Positions 53,010 to 61,947 of a DNA stretch of 64,000 nucleotides are shown here, piece by piece. The position numbers and the translations under genes were made by a program. The notes under the pieces were generated by a model. It was not told the DNA's origin. It made no database searches and saw only the letters and a list, made by a program, of their open reading frames with translations. Numbering within the stretch: the first letter of the stretch is position 1; every line of letters begins with the position of its first letter. Origin of the DNA: Nostoc piscinale CENA21 (GTDB lineage Bacteria > Cyanobacteriota > Cyanobacteriia > Cyanobacteriales > Nostocaceae); contig NZ_CP012036.1 of NCBI RefSeq assembly GCF_001298445.1, positions 6,139,525 through 6,203,524 on the forward strand. Reading direction: 5' to 3'.

Positions 53010-53307
53010 GGTCTATTCCAGATCCTCTTGTGGACAATAAATCACCGTGGAGGGAGATTTGATTGTCAACATTGTTCTGGAAGTGAGATCACCGTCATCC
53101 TATTGTGACAAATGGTGAATATATTAGCGCATACTCTCTCAGGACGGGAACCCGAACGACCAAGGATGAAGTATGAAGTGTAAATTTCAGACTTTATACT
53201 TCATACTTCAGACTTCAATCGAAAATTTTATTAAGTTTAAATGAAAATTCTGAGCCATAGCTTGGGAATACTCTAAGCAGAGGTTTTCCCCTACTAATTG
53301 CTCACCT
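53010..53307. promoter_or_regulatory. Divergent promoter region grpE / pilB
   Basis: Contains AAGTATGAAGTG and ACTTCATACTTCAGACTTC units (53169-53217), a repeat whose arms can pair with each other. No gene, CIRCE element or clear sigma-specific box was recognised. Confidence 0.45.
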
Positions 53308-55320
53308 ATGACTCAATCGTCACCACAACGGCGCAGTACCGCTCTCACGACCCGAACAGAGTTTTCGCCATTCGGCAGTAAGCTAGTGCAATCTGGCTAT
53401 GTTAATAGCGAACAGATGAGACAGGCACTGATTGAAAGTCGCAAATCTGGCAGACCCCTGACGGAAGTGCTGGAGTCGATCACTGGGCGACAACTATCAC
53501 CGGAATTTCTTAGACAGTATAAAAAACAACAGCTATTTGAACTTAAAATACTATACGGTGTTGAATCTCTTGATCCGGAAATCAATACTATTGGCAATAC
53601 CAACGTCGGCAGCCTGATTGAAACCCTGATCCCGGTTGATATTTGCCGTCGTCACCGCTTAGTACCCCTATCCAAAAACGAAGACCAAAACCCTCCCAGC
53701 GTTTTAGTGGCAATGGTCGATCCGGATAACTTAGAAGCTTCGGATGATCTCAATCGCATCTTGCGCCCCCAAGGTTTGGCATTGCAGCGGATGGTGATTA
53801 CTCAAGAAGATTATCAGCAGTTAATCAACCAATATTTGGATGATTTAGCTGTGAAGCAAAAACATCTGGAACAAGAAAAGTTTACAGATATCAATCAAGA
53901 TTTAGAAAATCTCGGCAATTTAGCTTTAGATGATGCTCCCGACGAGATGGAAGCTGATTTGGGATCAGCAATGAAGGGTGCAGAAGATGCTCCTGTCATC
54001 AACTTGGTGAACCGCATTCTGGCTAAGGCATTGCACGAAAAGGTTTCGGATATTCACGTTGAGCCGCAAGAAGAAAACCTTCGTGTTCGGTTTCGCAAGG
54101 ATGGTGTCTTGCGTGAAGCTTTTGATCCCATGCCGAAAAAAATTATTCCAGCAGTCACGGCCAGATTTAAAATTATTGCCAGCTTAGATATTGCTGAACG
54201 GCGTGTACCTCAAGACGGACGCATTCGCCGGATGTTTGAAGGTAGAAAGGTAGACTTCCGAGTGAATACCTTGCCCAGTCGTTATGGGGAAAAGGTTGTA
54301 CTGCGGATTTTGGATAACTCTTCTACCCAATTGGGATTGAATAAGTTAATCACTGATCCAGAAACCTTGAGTATTGTTCAGGAAATGGTGAGTCGTCCCT
54401 TTGGTCTGATTTTGGTAACTGGGCCAACGGGTTCTGGTAAAACAACTTCCTTGTACTCAGCATTGGCGGAAAAGAACTCACCGGGAATTAATATCAGTAC
54501 AGTTGAAGACCCGATTGAGTATAGTTTGCCAGGGATTACCCAAGTACAGGTAATTCGAGAAAAAGGATTGGATTTTGCTACAGCACTGCGAGCTTTCTTG
54601 CGACAAGACCCGGATGTGTTGCTGGTGGGGGAAACGCGGGATAAAGAAACTGCCAAAACAGCGATTGAGGCAGCTTTAACCGGTCACTTAGTATTAACTA
54701 CCTTACACACTAACGATGCTCCGGGTGCGATCGCTCGTTTAGGTGAAATGGGCATTGAACCATTCATGGTTTCTAGTTCCTTAATTGGTGTGTTGGCACA
54801 ACGCTTGGTGCGGCGAGTCTGTCCTGACTGCCGCATTCCCTACACTCCCACAACAGAAGAACTAGCTCGCTATGGTCTATCTGCTTCTCAAGAGGTAGAA
54901 CTTACCTTCTATAAAGCGAATACTTTGACAGTCGAAGCCTTAACCGATGCCAAAGCCAAAAATCATCTTTGCCCAAGCTGTAATGGTGTTGGTTACAAAG
55001 GACGTTGTGGTGTGTATGAAGTGATGCGTGTCACCGAAAACCTCCAAACCTTGATTAACCAAGAAGCACCTACCGAACGCATCAAAGAAGTGGCTGTAGA
55101 AGAAGGAATGAAAACCCTATTGGCCTACAGCTTAGATTTAGTACGTCAAGGAGCTACCACCTTAGAAGAAGTTGATCGGGTGACGTTTACCGATACAGGC
55201 TTAGAAGCAGAATTAAAAGCCAAACGTAAGACTGGCCTGACCTGTCGAACCTGTAGTGCTGAACTACAACCGGAATGGCTGGATTGTCCCTACTGTATGA
55301 CACCCAGATTTCAAGATTAA
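53308..55320 (+). CDS. pilB: Type IV pilus extension ATPase PilB
   Basis: A 670-residue secretion ATPase: N-terminal MshEN/GspE_N domain (residues 20-170, SGYVNSEQMRQALIESRKSGRPLTEVL), then the motor with Walker A GPTGSGKTTSL, Asp box VEDPIEY, Walker B LRQDPDVLLVGETRD and His box ALTGHLVLTTLHTNDA, a zinc site CPDCR...CPSCNGVGYKGRCG, and an extra C-terminal zinc ribbon (CRTCSAELQPEWLDCPYC) beyond the usual end. It powers pilus growth for gliding of hormogonia and DNA uptake. It heads the pilB-pilT-pilC series. Confidence 0.96.
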   Translation: MTQSSPQRRSTALTTRTEFSPFGSKLVQSGYVNSEQMRQALIESRKSGRPLTEVLESITGRQLSPEFLRQYKKQQLFELKILYGVESLDPEINTIGNTNVGSLIETLIPVDICRRHRLVPLSKNEDQNPPSVLVAMVDPDNLEASDDLNRILRPQGLALQRMVITQEDYQQLINQYLDDLAVKQKHLEQEKFTDINQDLENLGNLALDDAPDEMEADLGSAMKGAEDAPVINLVNRILAKALHEKVSDIHVEPQEENLRVRFRKDGVLREAFDPMPKKIIPAVTARFKIIASLDIAERRVPQDGRIRRMFEGRKVDFRVNTLPSRYGEKVVLRILDNSSTQLGLNKLITDPETLSIVQEMVSRPFGLILVTGPTGSGKTTSLYSALAEKNSPGINISTVEDPIEYSLPGITQVQVIREKGLDFATALRAFLRQDPDVLLVGETRDKETAKTAIEAALTGHLVLTTLHTNDAPGAIARLGEMGIEPFMVSSSLIGVLAQRLVRRVCPDCRIPYTPTTEELARYGLSASQEVELTFYKANTLTVEALTDAKAKNHLCPSCNGVGYKGRCGVYEVMRVTENLQTLINQEAPTERIKEVAVEEGMKTLLAYSLDLVRQGATTLEEVDRVTFTDTGLEAELKAKRKTGLTCRTCSAELQPEWLDCPYCMTPRFQD

Positions 55321-55354
55321 TGATTGGTCAATTGCTACCAATAGTCATTAGTAA

Positions 55355-55392
55355 ACACAAATGACAAATGACAAATGACAACTGACACAAAG
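55355..55392. repeat. TGACAAA heptamer tandem repeat between pilB and pilT
   Basis: About five units of ACAAATG/ACAACTG in tandem, of the same class as at 11284-11329 and 46045-46065. Confidence 0.9.
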
Positions 55393-55403
55393 GAAGCAGA
55401 ACT

Positions 55404-56522
55404 ATGGAAATGATGATTGAAGACTTGATGGAACAAATGATTGAAATGGGTGGTTCGGATATGCACTTATCCGCAGGTTTGCCTCCCTACTTCCGCATTA
55501 GTGGTAAACTCACACCCATTGGCGATCAAGTCTTGACCAATGATCAATGCCAAAGATTAATCTTTAGTATGCTCAACAATACCCAGCGTAAAACTCTAGA
55601 ACAAACCTGGGAATTAGATTGTTCTTATGGCGTAAAAGGTTTGGCACGTTTTCGGGTGAATGTTTATAAAGAACGAGGCTCTTATGCAGCTTGTTTACGG
55701 GCGTTAAGTTCCAAAATTCCTAACTTTGAAAAATTGGGTCTACCAGATGTTGTCCGGGAAATGGCAGAGAAGCCCAGAGGCTTAATTTTGGTAACAGGCC
55801 CTACAGGTTCTGGCAAAACAACGACTCTCGCCGCCATCATTGACTTAATTAACCGTACTAAAGCAGAACATATTTTGACGGTAGAAGACCCAATTGAATT
55901 TGTGTACGAACCAATTAAAAGCTTAGTTCACCAACGACAATTGGGCGAAGATACAAAGAGTTTTGCTAACGCCTTGAAAGCCGCCCTCCGGGAAGATCCA
56001 GACATTATGCTGGTGGGGGAAATGCGGGATTTAGAAACAATTTCTTTGGCAATCTCAGCCGCAGAAACAGGTCACTTGGTATTCGGCACACTACACACTA
56101 GTTCCGCCGCCCAAACAGTTGACCGGATTATCGACGTTTTCCCCCATGAAAGACAAACTCAAGTACGAGTACAGTTATCTAACTCCCTCGTTGCCGTATT
56201 TAGCCAAACCTTAGTACCGAAGAAAAACCCCAAACCAGGGGAGTATGGTCGAGTCATGGCTCAAGAAATTCTGATTGTGACTCCGGCTATTTCTAACTTG
56301 ATTCGAGAAGGTAAAACTTCGCAGATTTACTCAGCAATTCAGACAGGCGGTAAATTAGGAATGCAAACTCTGGAGAAGGTTTTAGCTGATTACTACAAAG
56401 CCGGAACTATTTCTTTTGAAGCAGCAATGTCTAAGACTTCCAAGCCAGATGAAATTCAGCGTCTGATTGGTGCATCAACACCCCCAGCCGGAGCAAAACC
56501 TGGTGCTGCTAAAGCTCATTAA
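55404..56522 (+). CDS. pilT: Type IV pilus retraction ATPase PilT
   Basis: The 372-residue hexameric motor retracts pili. The N-terminal PAS-like domain opens LMEQMIEMGGSDMHLSAGLPPYFRISG; the motor has Walker A GPTGSGKTTTLAA, Asp box VEDPIEF, Walker B ALREDPDIMLVGEMRD, His box ETGHLVFGTLHTSSA and the AIRNLIRE-like segment AISNLIREGKTSQIYSAIQTG, the PilT hallmark. The length is slightly above the family norm owing to a Pro/Ala-rich tail. It lies 83 bp after pilB and before pilC. Confidence 0.96.
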   Translation: MEMMIEDLMEQMIEMGGSDMHLSAGLPPYFRISGKLTPIGDQVLTNDQCQRLIFSMLNNTQRKTLEQTWELDCSYGVKGLARFRVNVYKERGSYAACLRALSSKIPNFEKLGLPDVVREMAEKPRGLILVTGPTGSGKTTTLAAIIDLINRTKAEHILTVEDPIEFVYEPIKSLVHQRQLGEDTKSFANALKAALREDPDIMLVGEMRDLETISLAISAAETGHLVFGTLHTSSAAQTVDRIIDVFPHERQTQVRVQLSNSLVAVFSQTLVPKKNPKPGEYGRVMAQEILIVTPAISNLIREGKTSQIYSAIQTGGKLGMQTLEKVLADYYKAGTISFEAAMSKTSKPDEIQRLIGASTPPAGAKPGAAKAH

Positions 56523-56631
56523 AATTTCATTCGGAATCAGAAAAGTAATAATTAGTAGTCAGTTATTAGTTGGCTATTAATTATTGCTGATTGACCAAAT
56601 TTAAAATTTTGAATTTTGAATTCATCTATCT

Positions 56632-57855
56632 ATGCCAACCTTCATTGCCAAGATTCGAGATACTCAAGGAAAATCTCGAACTGAAAAAATAGTTGCTGAA
56701 TCTTTAGCCCAAGCTCGTAATAATCTTAGAGATAAAGGTTTTGTAGTTCAAGAACTCAAACAATCTCAAGGCTTGCCACTCAGCTTTGACTTCAAAAAAT
56801 TCCAGAATTCATTTGTTAGTGTTCCAATTAAAGAAAAAGCGGTTTTTTCTCGACAACTTGCTACCTTAGTCAATGCGGGAGTTGCAATTGTTAGAGGTTT
56901 AGGGGTACTAGCAGATCAGTGTACCAATCCGAAGATGAAACAAGCACTCATTGATATTAGTAATGATGTGCAGAGTGGTGTTAATCTTTCTGATTCTATG
57001 CGGAAGCATCCTGATTGTTTTGATGGTTTGTATGTCAGTATGATTCAAGCTGGCGAAGTTGGGGGGGTGTTAGATGAAGTACTCAATCGTTTAGCGAAAT
57101 TATTGGAAGATGTAGCGAGATTGCAAAACCAAATTAAATCAGCACTAGCTTATCCAACGGTGGTAGGTTTTATTGCTGTGACTATCTTTGTTGGGATGAC
57201 AGTTTTTCTTTTACCTGTTTTTGCAAAAATATTCACAGAAATAGGTACAGAATTACCTCCTTTAACACAATTCTTGATGACTTGTAGCGAAATTTTAAGA
57301 AGTTGGAAATCTTTTGTGATTATTGCTGCATTTGTTGCAGCAAAATTTGCCTATGGGCAGTACTATAAAACTCGTGTTGGTAGAGAAACTATTGACCGTT
57401 TATCTCTCAAAATGCCCTTATTTGGTGATTTGATTCAAAAATCTTCTGTAGCCAGATTTAGTCGGACTTTTGGTTCTTTGACTCGTTCAGGCGTGCCGAT
57501 TTTGACTTCCTTAGAAATTGTCCGAGATACATCAGGAAATCAAGTTATTGCGAATGCGATAGATGCTGCCCGTTTAGAAGTTCAACAAGGCGGAATGATT
57601 AGTCTTGCTCTCCAAAAAGCGAATGTCTTTCCGGCAATGGCAATCCAAATGATTAGTATTGGTGAAGAAACGGGAGAATTGGATGGGATGTTAATGAAAG
57701 TCGCTGATTTCTATGAAGATGAAGTTGAGCAAGCAGTAAAAGCCCTAACTAGTGTTCTTGAACCAATCATGATTTTGGTTTTAGGAAGTATGGTTGGTAC
57801 TATTTTGATGTCGATGTATTTGCCACTATTCAAGGTGTTTGAAAAGCTGGGATAA
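56632..57855 (+). CDS. pilC: Type IV pilus inner-membrane platform protein PilC
   Basis: A 407-residue GspF-family protein with two homologous halves, each with FSRQLATLVNAGVAIVRGLGVLADQ and FSRTFGSLTRSGVPILTSLEIV, and three transmembrane helices (about 168-192, 220-238 and 375-397). The motif MIQAGEVGGVLDEVLNRLA and its twin ISIGEETGELDGMLMKVADFYEDEV are the GspF repeats. It anchors the PilB and PilT motors in the inner membrane. It closes the pil series; a MITE-like repeat follows 30 bp later. Confidence 0.96.
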   Translation: MPTFIAKIRDTQGKSRTEKIVAESLAQARNNLRDKGFVVQELKQSQGLPLSFDFKKFQNSFVSVPIKEKAVFSRQLATLVNAGVAIVRGLGVLADQCTNPKMKQALIDISNDVQSGVNLSDSMRKHPDCFDGLYVSMIQAGEVGGVLDEVLNRLAKLLEDVARLQNQIKSALAYPTVVGFIAVTIFVGMTVFLLPVFAKIFTEIGTELPPLTQFLMTCSEILRSWKSFVIIAAFVAAKFAYGQYYKTRVGRETIDRLSLKMPLFGDLIQKSSVARFSRTFGSLTRSGVPILTSLEIVRDTSGNQVIANAIDAARLEVQQGGMISLALQKANVFPAMAIQMISIGEETGELDGMLMKVADFYEDEVEQAVKALTSVLEPIMILVLGSMVGTILMSMYLPLFKVFEKLG

Positions 57856-57885
57856 AAAGCGAAAGGACGAAGTTTTATCGTAAGA

Positions 57886-58017
57886 ATTCAGGAGTCAGAA
57901 GTAAGAATTCGCGTGGGGTTGATAAATCAAGGTTTTGCTAGACAGAGATGCTAATAGTCCAAAACTATCAGTAATCAAACTGTGATCACTTCTGACTTCT
58001 GTAGTCTGAATACTGAC
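57886..58017. mobile_element. MITE-like repeat with inverted ends, copy B
   Basis: Ends ATTCAGGAGTCAGAAGTAAG and CACTTCTGACTTCTGTAGTC; shares ends, length and the GACAGAGAT core with 39313-39443. No gene inside. Confidence 0.7.
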
Positions 58018-58088
58018 GTTTCATCCTTCACATTAGCCTGCGGCAAGCCATCCAAAGGGTGTCTACACACTTCATACTTTATAAAATT

Positions 58089-58646
58089 ATGCCTGTGCAG
58101 AAATCTCATTATGAAGCCAGCTTGGCAGAGTATAGCAATCATCAAGCGGCGATCGCTCTCCTCAAACAACACCGACCATATCTAGAAATGATTCCTAGTT
58201 TGCGTCGTCCAGATGAAAGCGTAATTACTATTCCTCTACCTATTGTTCGTCTGCGTAAAACTGTTTCCGAGGTTCCCCAGGCAATTTGTCTACCCTGCGA
58301 TGTGGCAATTTTAATGTGCGATCCAGAATGGAAAATTAAAACTGGAGCCGAAATTTTAATCTTTATTCACCGTCCCCATGAAGACTTTTCTGATTTGTTA
58401 GGACGTTGGCGACAAACCCAAATTTTCTTAGATCAAGACTATGAATGGTTAATGCCACCTCGCCATAGTCATATATTAAGTGAAGGAGCAAATACTATAT
58501 ATCCGTTGTTTGTAGTGTTTAGTGAAACATCAGAACGCATTCAACGAGGTCTGATCGGTGCAGAGTTGCCATTTGTTATGCAAACATCATATTTGCTATT
58601 GGAAGAAGAACGAAGAGAGGAAGAGGGGCTAGAGGCTAGAGATTAG
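58089..58646 (+). CDS. Hypothetical protein (185 aa)
   Basis: I do not recognise a named family. The product, from the ATG at 58089 (MPVQKSHYEASLAEYSNHQ), is a soluble alpha/beta protein with ICLPCDVAILMCDPEWKIKTGAEILIFIHRPHEDF and FSDLLGRWRQTQIFLDQDYEWLMPPRHSH in its core. The last dozen residues (EERREEEGLEARD) run into a GAGATTAGGGAC-type tandem repeat at 58627-58668, so the natural C-terminus may be shorter. It follows the pil genes after a MITE-like repeat and is convergent with bioU. Function unknown. Confidence 0.6.
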   Translation: MPVQKSHYEASLAEYSNHQAAIALLKQHRPYLEMIPSLRRPDESVITIPLPIVRLRKTVSEVPQAICLPCDVAILMCDPEWKIKTGAEILIFIHRPHEDFSDLLGRWRQTQIFLDQDYEWLMPPRHSHILSEGANTIYPLFVVFSETSERIQRGLIGAELPFVMQTSYLLLEEERREEEGLEARD

Positions 58647-58735
58647 AGATTAGGGACTAGGGACTAGGGTTAAGAGGAAAAGAAACAGCCCCTTCATCTC
58701 TTCTCTACCTACCTCCAGTCTCTAAACCTCACCGC

Positions 58736-59752
58736 TTATTTCACAAACTGAGGCATGATTTCGGCTGCGGTGAATATACCGTAAATTCCGCGTTGATGTA
58801 GTTGCATTCCAGCTTTGAGATAACCAAAAGCAGGGCCGCAGACGTTTGCTGCCATACTGGTTTCATCGCCTAATGTAAAGGTATGAGTAGAAATCTTTCC
58901 TTCAAAGGTGCGTCCTGTAACTTTCACATTGGTGCTGAGGGGCTTTTTAGGATTGCGAGTATCTACTACACCGCCAACAGTGACGCGATCGCGATCTACT
59001 ATCCCTGCTAACTCTAACATCACATCATCGGCGTGTTCCATATTTTTTAAGGTCAACACGCCATTGGTTTTATCTAATAATGCCTCTACCTCTGCGTCAG
59101 TCATTGCCCGTGCAGTTTCTACAGTATAACCAGGCATGTGACCGATATCTTCTCTCACGGTGGCGCGGTAAGCTTCCCAGTTAGCAATACCTACACCAAA
59201 GGTAATCTCGACTTTGTGAATTTCGGCGTAGCTTTGGGCGGCTAAAGCAGCAGCAGCAGTTAACAGTCCTGGTGTTGCACCACATCCTGTCATGTAGGTA
59301 ATACCTGCGGCTTGTAATTCGTCTTTCATAGCAATTAACTGTTCTACCGCACTGGTACGCTTAATTGCATCTACTAACACACCACGCCAACCAGATTGAA
59401 TAAACTGCCGCGCTACGGAAGGAATAAAATCATTGGGTAGGTTGGGTAAAGCTAAAAAGTACCCATCTACAGGTTGAGCGGTATCAATTAAATCTTGAAT
59501 ACTGTTGTTTGTTAATGTCCCGACTGGTTCTAAATAACCTACAGAACCTTGCGACTGATAAATGGCAATGCAATCTTTAAAATTTAACCCTTCCGCAGCG
59601 TAAGCATAGCCTTTTTGATCTGCCACTGCTACTAATGTCATTTCTCGTTTACCAGCAAGTACCTTGGCTGCTGCTTGTCCGAGTCCACCAAAACCCAGTA
59701 CTCCTACCCGTAACGCTGGCGCAATATTGAGATTTTCTGTACTCATAGTCAA
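58736..59752 (-). CDS. bioU: BioU-type (S)-8-amino-7-oxononanoate synthase (saccharopine dehydrogenase-like)
   Basis: The 338-residue protein has an N-terminal Rossmann fold (RVGVLGFGGLGQAAAKVLAG, residues 15-34) and is of the type once annotated as saccharopine dehydrogenase-like in cyanobacteria. BioU replaces BioA in biotin synthesis and works as a suicide enzyme that donates the amino group of its own lysine. The segment VDAIKRTSAVEQL at 128-140 puts Lys131 where the reactive lysine (124 in the Synechocystis enzyme, from memory, allowing for the seven-residue longer N-terminus) should be. Cyanobacteria lacking bioA depend on it. No other bio genes are adjacent. Confidence 0.78.
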   Translation of the reverse strand: MTMSTENLNIAPALRVGVLGFGGLGQAAAKVLAGKREMTLVAVADQKGYAYAAEGLNFKDCIAIYQSQGSVGYLEPVGTLTNNSIQDLIDTAQPVDGYFLALPNLPNDFIPSVARQFIQSGWRGVLVDAIKRTSAVEQLIAMKDELQAAGITYMTGCGATPGLLTAAAALAAQSYAEIHKVEITFGVGIANWEAYRATVREDIGHMPGYTVETARAMTDAEVEALLDKTNGVLTLKNMEHADDVMLELAGIVDRDRVTVGGVVDTRNPKKPLSTNVKVTGRTFEGKISTHTFTLGDETSMAANVCGPAFGYLKAGMQLHQRGIYGIFTAAEIMPQFVK

Positions 59753-60073
59753 TTACTTAAGTTGAATCAAAAGCTTTGAGTCTGAACCATCTTGGCTGAT
59801 GGCGATCGCTCAAAGCTATAAAGGTTAATTATGCTTTATTATCCTGGTTTCTTCGCCAACCAGATCAGTTTTTTTACCAGAAATTATTTCTCAGTGGGTT
59901 AGGCTTGAGCAAATTTTCATGTGTCATCGCTTCATCATAAAACTCAAAACTTAGCAAAATTAAGAACATAAGCTTCAATCATGGGTTTAATTCAAAATTA
60001 TGTTATTTCTTAAGATTTTGTGTGAACTATAACATTACAGTCCACATTGCCATTATCTTGGAGTGTTACAATC
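59753..60073. other. Divergent gap, no gene
   Basis: Contains a HIP1 site near 59802 and AT-rich sequence. Nothing else recognised. Confidence 0.4.
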
Positions 60074-61198
60074 ATGGATTTTGTTGATCAAGTCAGAGCT
60101 TTTGCATCTACAATTCCTGCAAAATTAGGCAGCATCAAAACTGAGGAAGCTACAAAACACTTTCTTATCATGCCTTTTATTCAGAAAATTTTGGGGTACG
60201 ATCCCTCTCACCCAGATGAAGTAATGCCTGAATATGATGCAAATGTGGGAGCTGCCAGAAAATTCAAACTAGACTATGCAATATTTCAAAATGGCCAACC
60301 AGCAATTCTGATTGAGTGTAAATGTTATGGTACTGATTTCAGCAAAGATAATGAATGGAGTCAATTATTTGCTTATTTTATGGCAACGGATGCGCGAATT
60401 GGTGTATTAACAGATGGGGTAATATACAAATTCTATGCTGATTTAGAAAGGCCTAATAAGATGGATAAAACTCCATTCTTAGAATTAGATTTACTAAATT
60501 TAAATGAATCAGTGATTCGTGAGCTTTCTAAGCTAACTAAATCAGCATTTAATGTCAATGAAGCTATTATAGCCGCATCAGAGTTAAAGTATGTTGGTGG
60601 TATCAAGGCTCTGCTAAAAAAGCAAGTTGAAGAACCTAAAAGCGAGTTTGTCAAATATTTTTTTAAAGAGTTATGTCCTGAGAATAATTTTGTAGGTCAA
60701 TTGAAAGACGAGTTTACTGGATATACACAAAGGGCTATTAAGGAATTTATTCGAGAGGAAATTGAAAGTCTTTTAGACGAAGCAACAGGACGTTCAAAAA
60801 CTAAACAAGAAACTATCAAAATAGAAACAGAAGTAGAGACGGAAGAGACAATTAAACAACTTGACTTTACAGAGGATGAGCGTGAAGGATATTATATTGT
60901 TAAATCTATTTTACGTCAGGCAATAGAGCCGACTAGAATAACATACAAAGATACAGTTAACTACTGCAATATTCTATTAGATGGTAATACTTGGAAACCG
61001 ATTGTGCGTTTATATTTTAACGACTCAACTCGGAAGAAATTAGAAATTTTTTCAATGGATATAAATGGCACTAGAACTCAAGATAAAGTTTCTATCGATA
61101 ATGTTAATGAAATTTATCAGTATGCTGATAAGTTAAAGGCAATTGTAACTGCTTATGAACAGCCCCAATTCAGTAGCAAAAGTGCGGCTATAGTTTAA
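60074..61198 (+). CDS. Orphan PD-(D/E)xK nuclease of the HsdR_N type (374 aa)
   Basis: From the ATG at 60074, residues 1-165 form a type I restriction R-subunit N-terminal-like nuclease: EEATKHFLIMPFIQKILGYDP, then FKLDYAIFQNGQPAILIECKCYGTDF with catalytic Asp and Glu-x-Lys, and QLFAYFMATDARIGVLTDG. The rest is helical with a coiled Glu/Lys/Thr-rich linker (KTKQETIKIETEVETEETIKQ), and a C-terminal domain (DEREGYYIVKSILRQ...WKPIVRLYFNDSTRKKLEIF) found in stand-alone members. There is no helicase, methylase or specificity gene near. A defence role is possible; the natural substrate is unknown. Confidence 0.82.
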   Translation: MDFVDQVRAFASTIPAKLGSIKTEEATKHFLIMPFIQKILGYDPSHPDEVMPEYDANVGAARKFKLDYAIFQNGQPAILIECKCYGTDFSKDNEWSQLFAYFMATDARIGVLTDGVIYKFYADLERPNKMDKTPFLELDLLNLNESVIRELSKLTKSAFNVNEAIIAASELKYVGGIKALLKKQVEEPKSEFVKYFFKELCPENNFVGQLKDEFTGYTQRAIKEFIREEIESLLDEATGRSKTKQETIKIETEVETEETIKQLDFTEDEREGYYIVKSILRQAIEPTRITYKDTVNYCNILLDGNTWKPIVRLYFNDSTRKKLEIFSMDINGTRTQDKVSIDNVNEIYQYADKLKAIVTAYEQPQFSSKSAAIV

Positions 61199-61321
61199 TA
61201 GATGTGGAAAGCGATCGCCGATGTTAGTGCTGAAAGCGATCGCCCCAAAGTATTTAAAAGCGAAAGAGCTTTTTTCGCTATCCTATAAAAGTAGAAAAGT
61301 AAATCACTCCTCAATTTACCG

Positions 61322-61903
61322 ATGGTTGCTTTACCCGATCGCATTTTCATCAGCGCAGACGAATATCTAATTTGGGAACCTACCCAAGAACAACGCTACG
61401 AATATTGGGATGGTGAAGTTGTCGCCATGAGTGGTGGGACGCGCAACCATAATCGGGTGTCGGGAAATTTCTTCAAACTTTTAGATGATGCTTTAGGCGA
61501 TCGCACCTGTGAGGTATACATTGTAGATGTAAAGGTGCAGGTAGAACCAGGACAGAAATATTTTTATCCTGATGTGGTAGTGACTTGCGATGAGCGGGAT
61601 GATGATCCACAATTGATACAGTTTCCCTGCTTAATTATCGAAGTACTTTCACCTTCAACGGAAGCATCTGATCGGGGTAAAAAATTTGCTGCATATCGTC
61701 AATCTCCAACCTTGCAAGAATATGTATTAGTACAAGTAACACAACCGGGTGTGGAAGTATTTCGCCGCAACGAACAGGGAAAATGGGTATTGTCAGATTA
61801 TAATTTAGACAACACATTGCTACTAGAATCGGTAAATGTAGAAATAGCGATCGCTGATTTATATCGACAAGTTCAATTTGAGGCTGAAGCGGATAACAGT
61901 TAG
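61322..61903 (+). CDS. Uma2 family (DUF820) PD-(D/E)xK protein
   Basis: The 193-residue product has the Uma2 pattern: ISADEYLIWEPTQEQRYEYWDGEVVAMSGGTRNHNRVSGNFFKLL, YIVDVKVQV, YFYPDVVVTCDERDD and PCLIIEVLSPSTEASDRGKKFAAYRQSPTLQEYVLV, where the Asp and Glu-x(n) residues form a restriction-endonuclease-like site. Cyanobacterial genomes carry dozens of such genes; many are probably transposon- or defence-derived and their role is unknown. It begins 123 bp after the orphan HsdR_N-type gene. Start ATG at 61322. Confidence 0.92.
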   Translation: MVALPDRIFISADEYLIWEPTQEQRYEYWDGEVVAMSGGTRNHNRVSGNFFKLLDDALGDRTCEVYIVDVKVQVEPGQKYFYPDVVVTCDERDDDPQLIQFPCLIIEVLSPSTEASDRGKKFAAYRQSPTLQEYVLVQVTQPGVEVFRRNEQGKWVLSDYNLDNTLLLESVNVEIAIADLYRQVQFEAEADNS

Positions 61904-61947
61904 TACTAAATAACAGACTATCTTTGTGCGTAAGTCCTACTGTATTC

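Noticed and set aside
53010..53307. CIRCE/HrcA operator before grpE
   Set aside because: No TTAGCACTC-N9-GAGTGCTAA-like repeat; the GAGTGCT heptamers elsewhere in the window are tandem repeats and not CIRCE.
60074..61903. Complete restriction-modification system
   Set aside because: Neither methylase nor helicase/specificity genes are near the two nuclease-fold genes.
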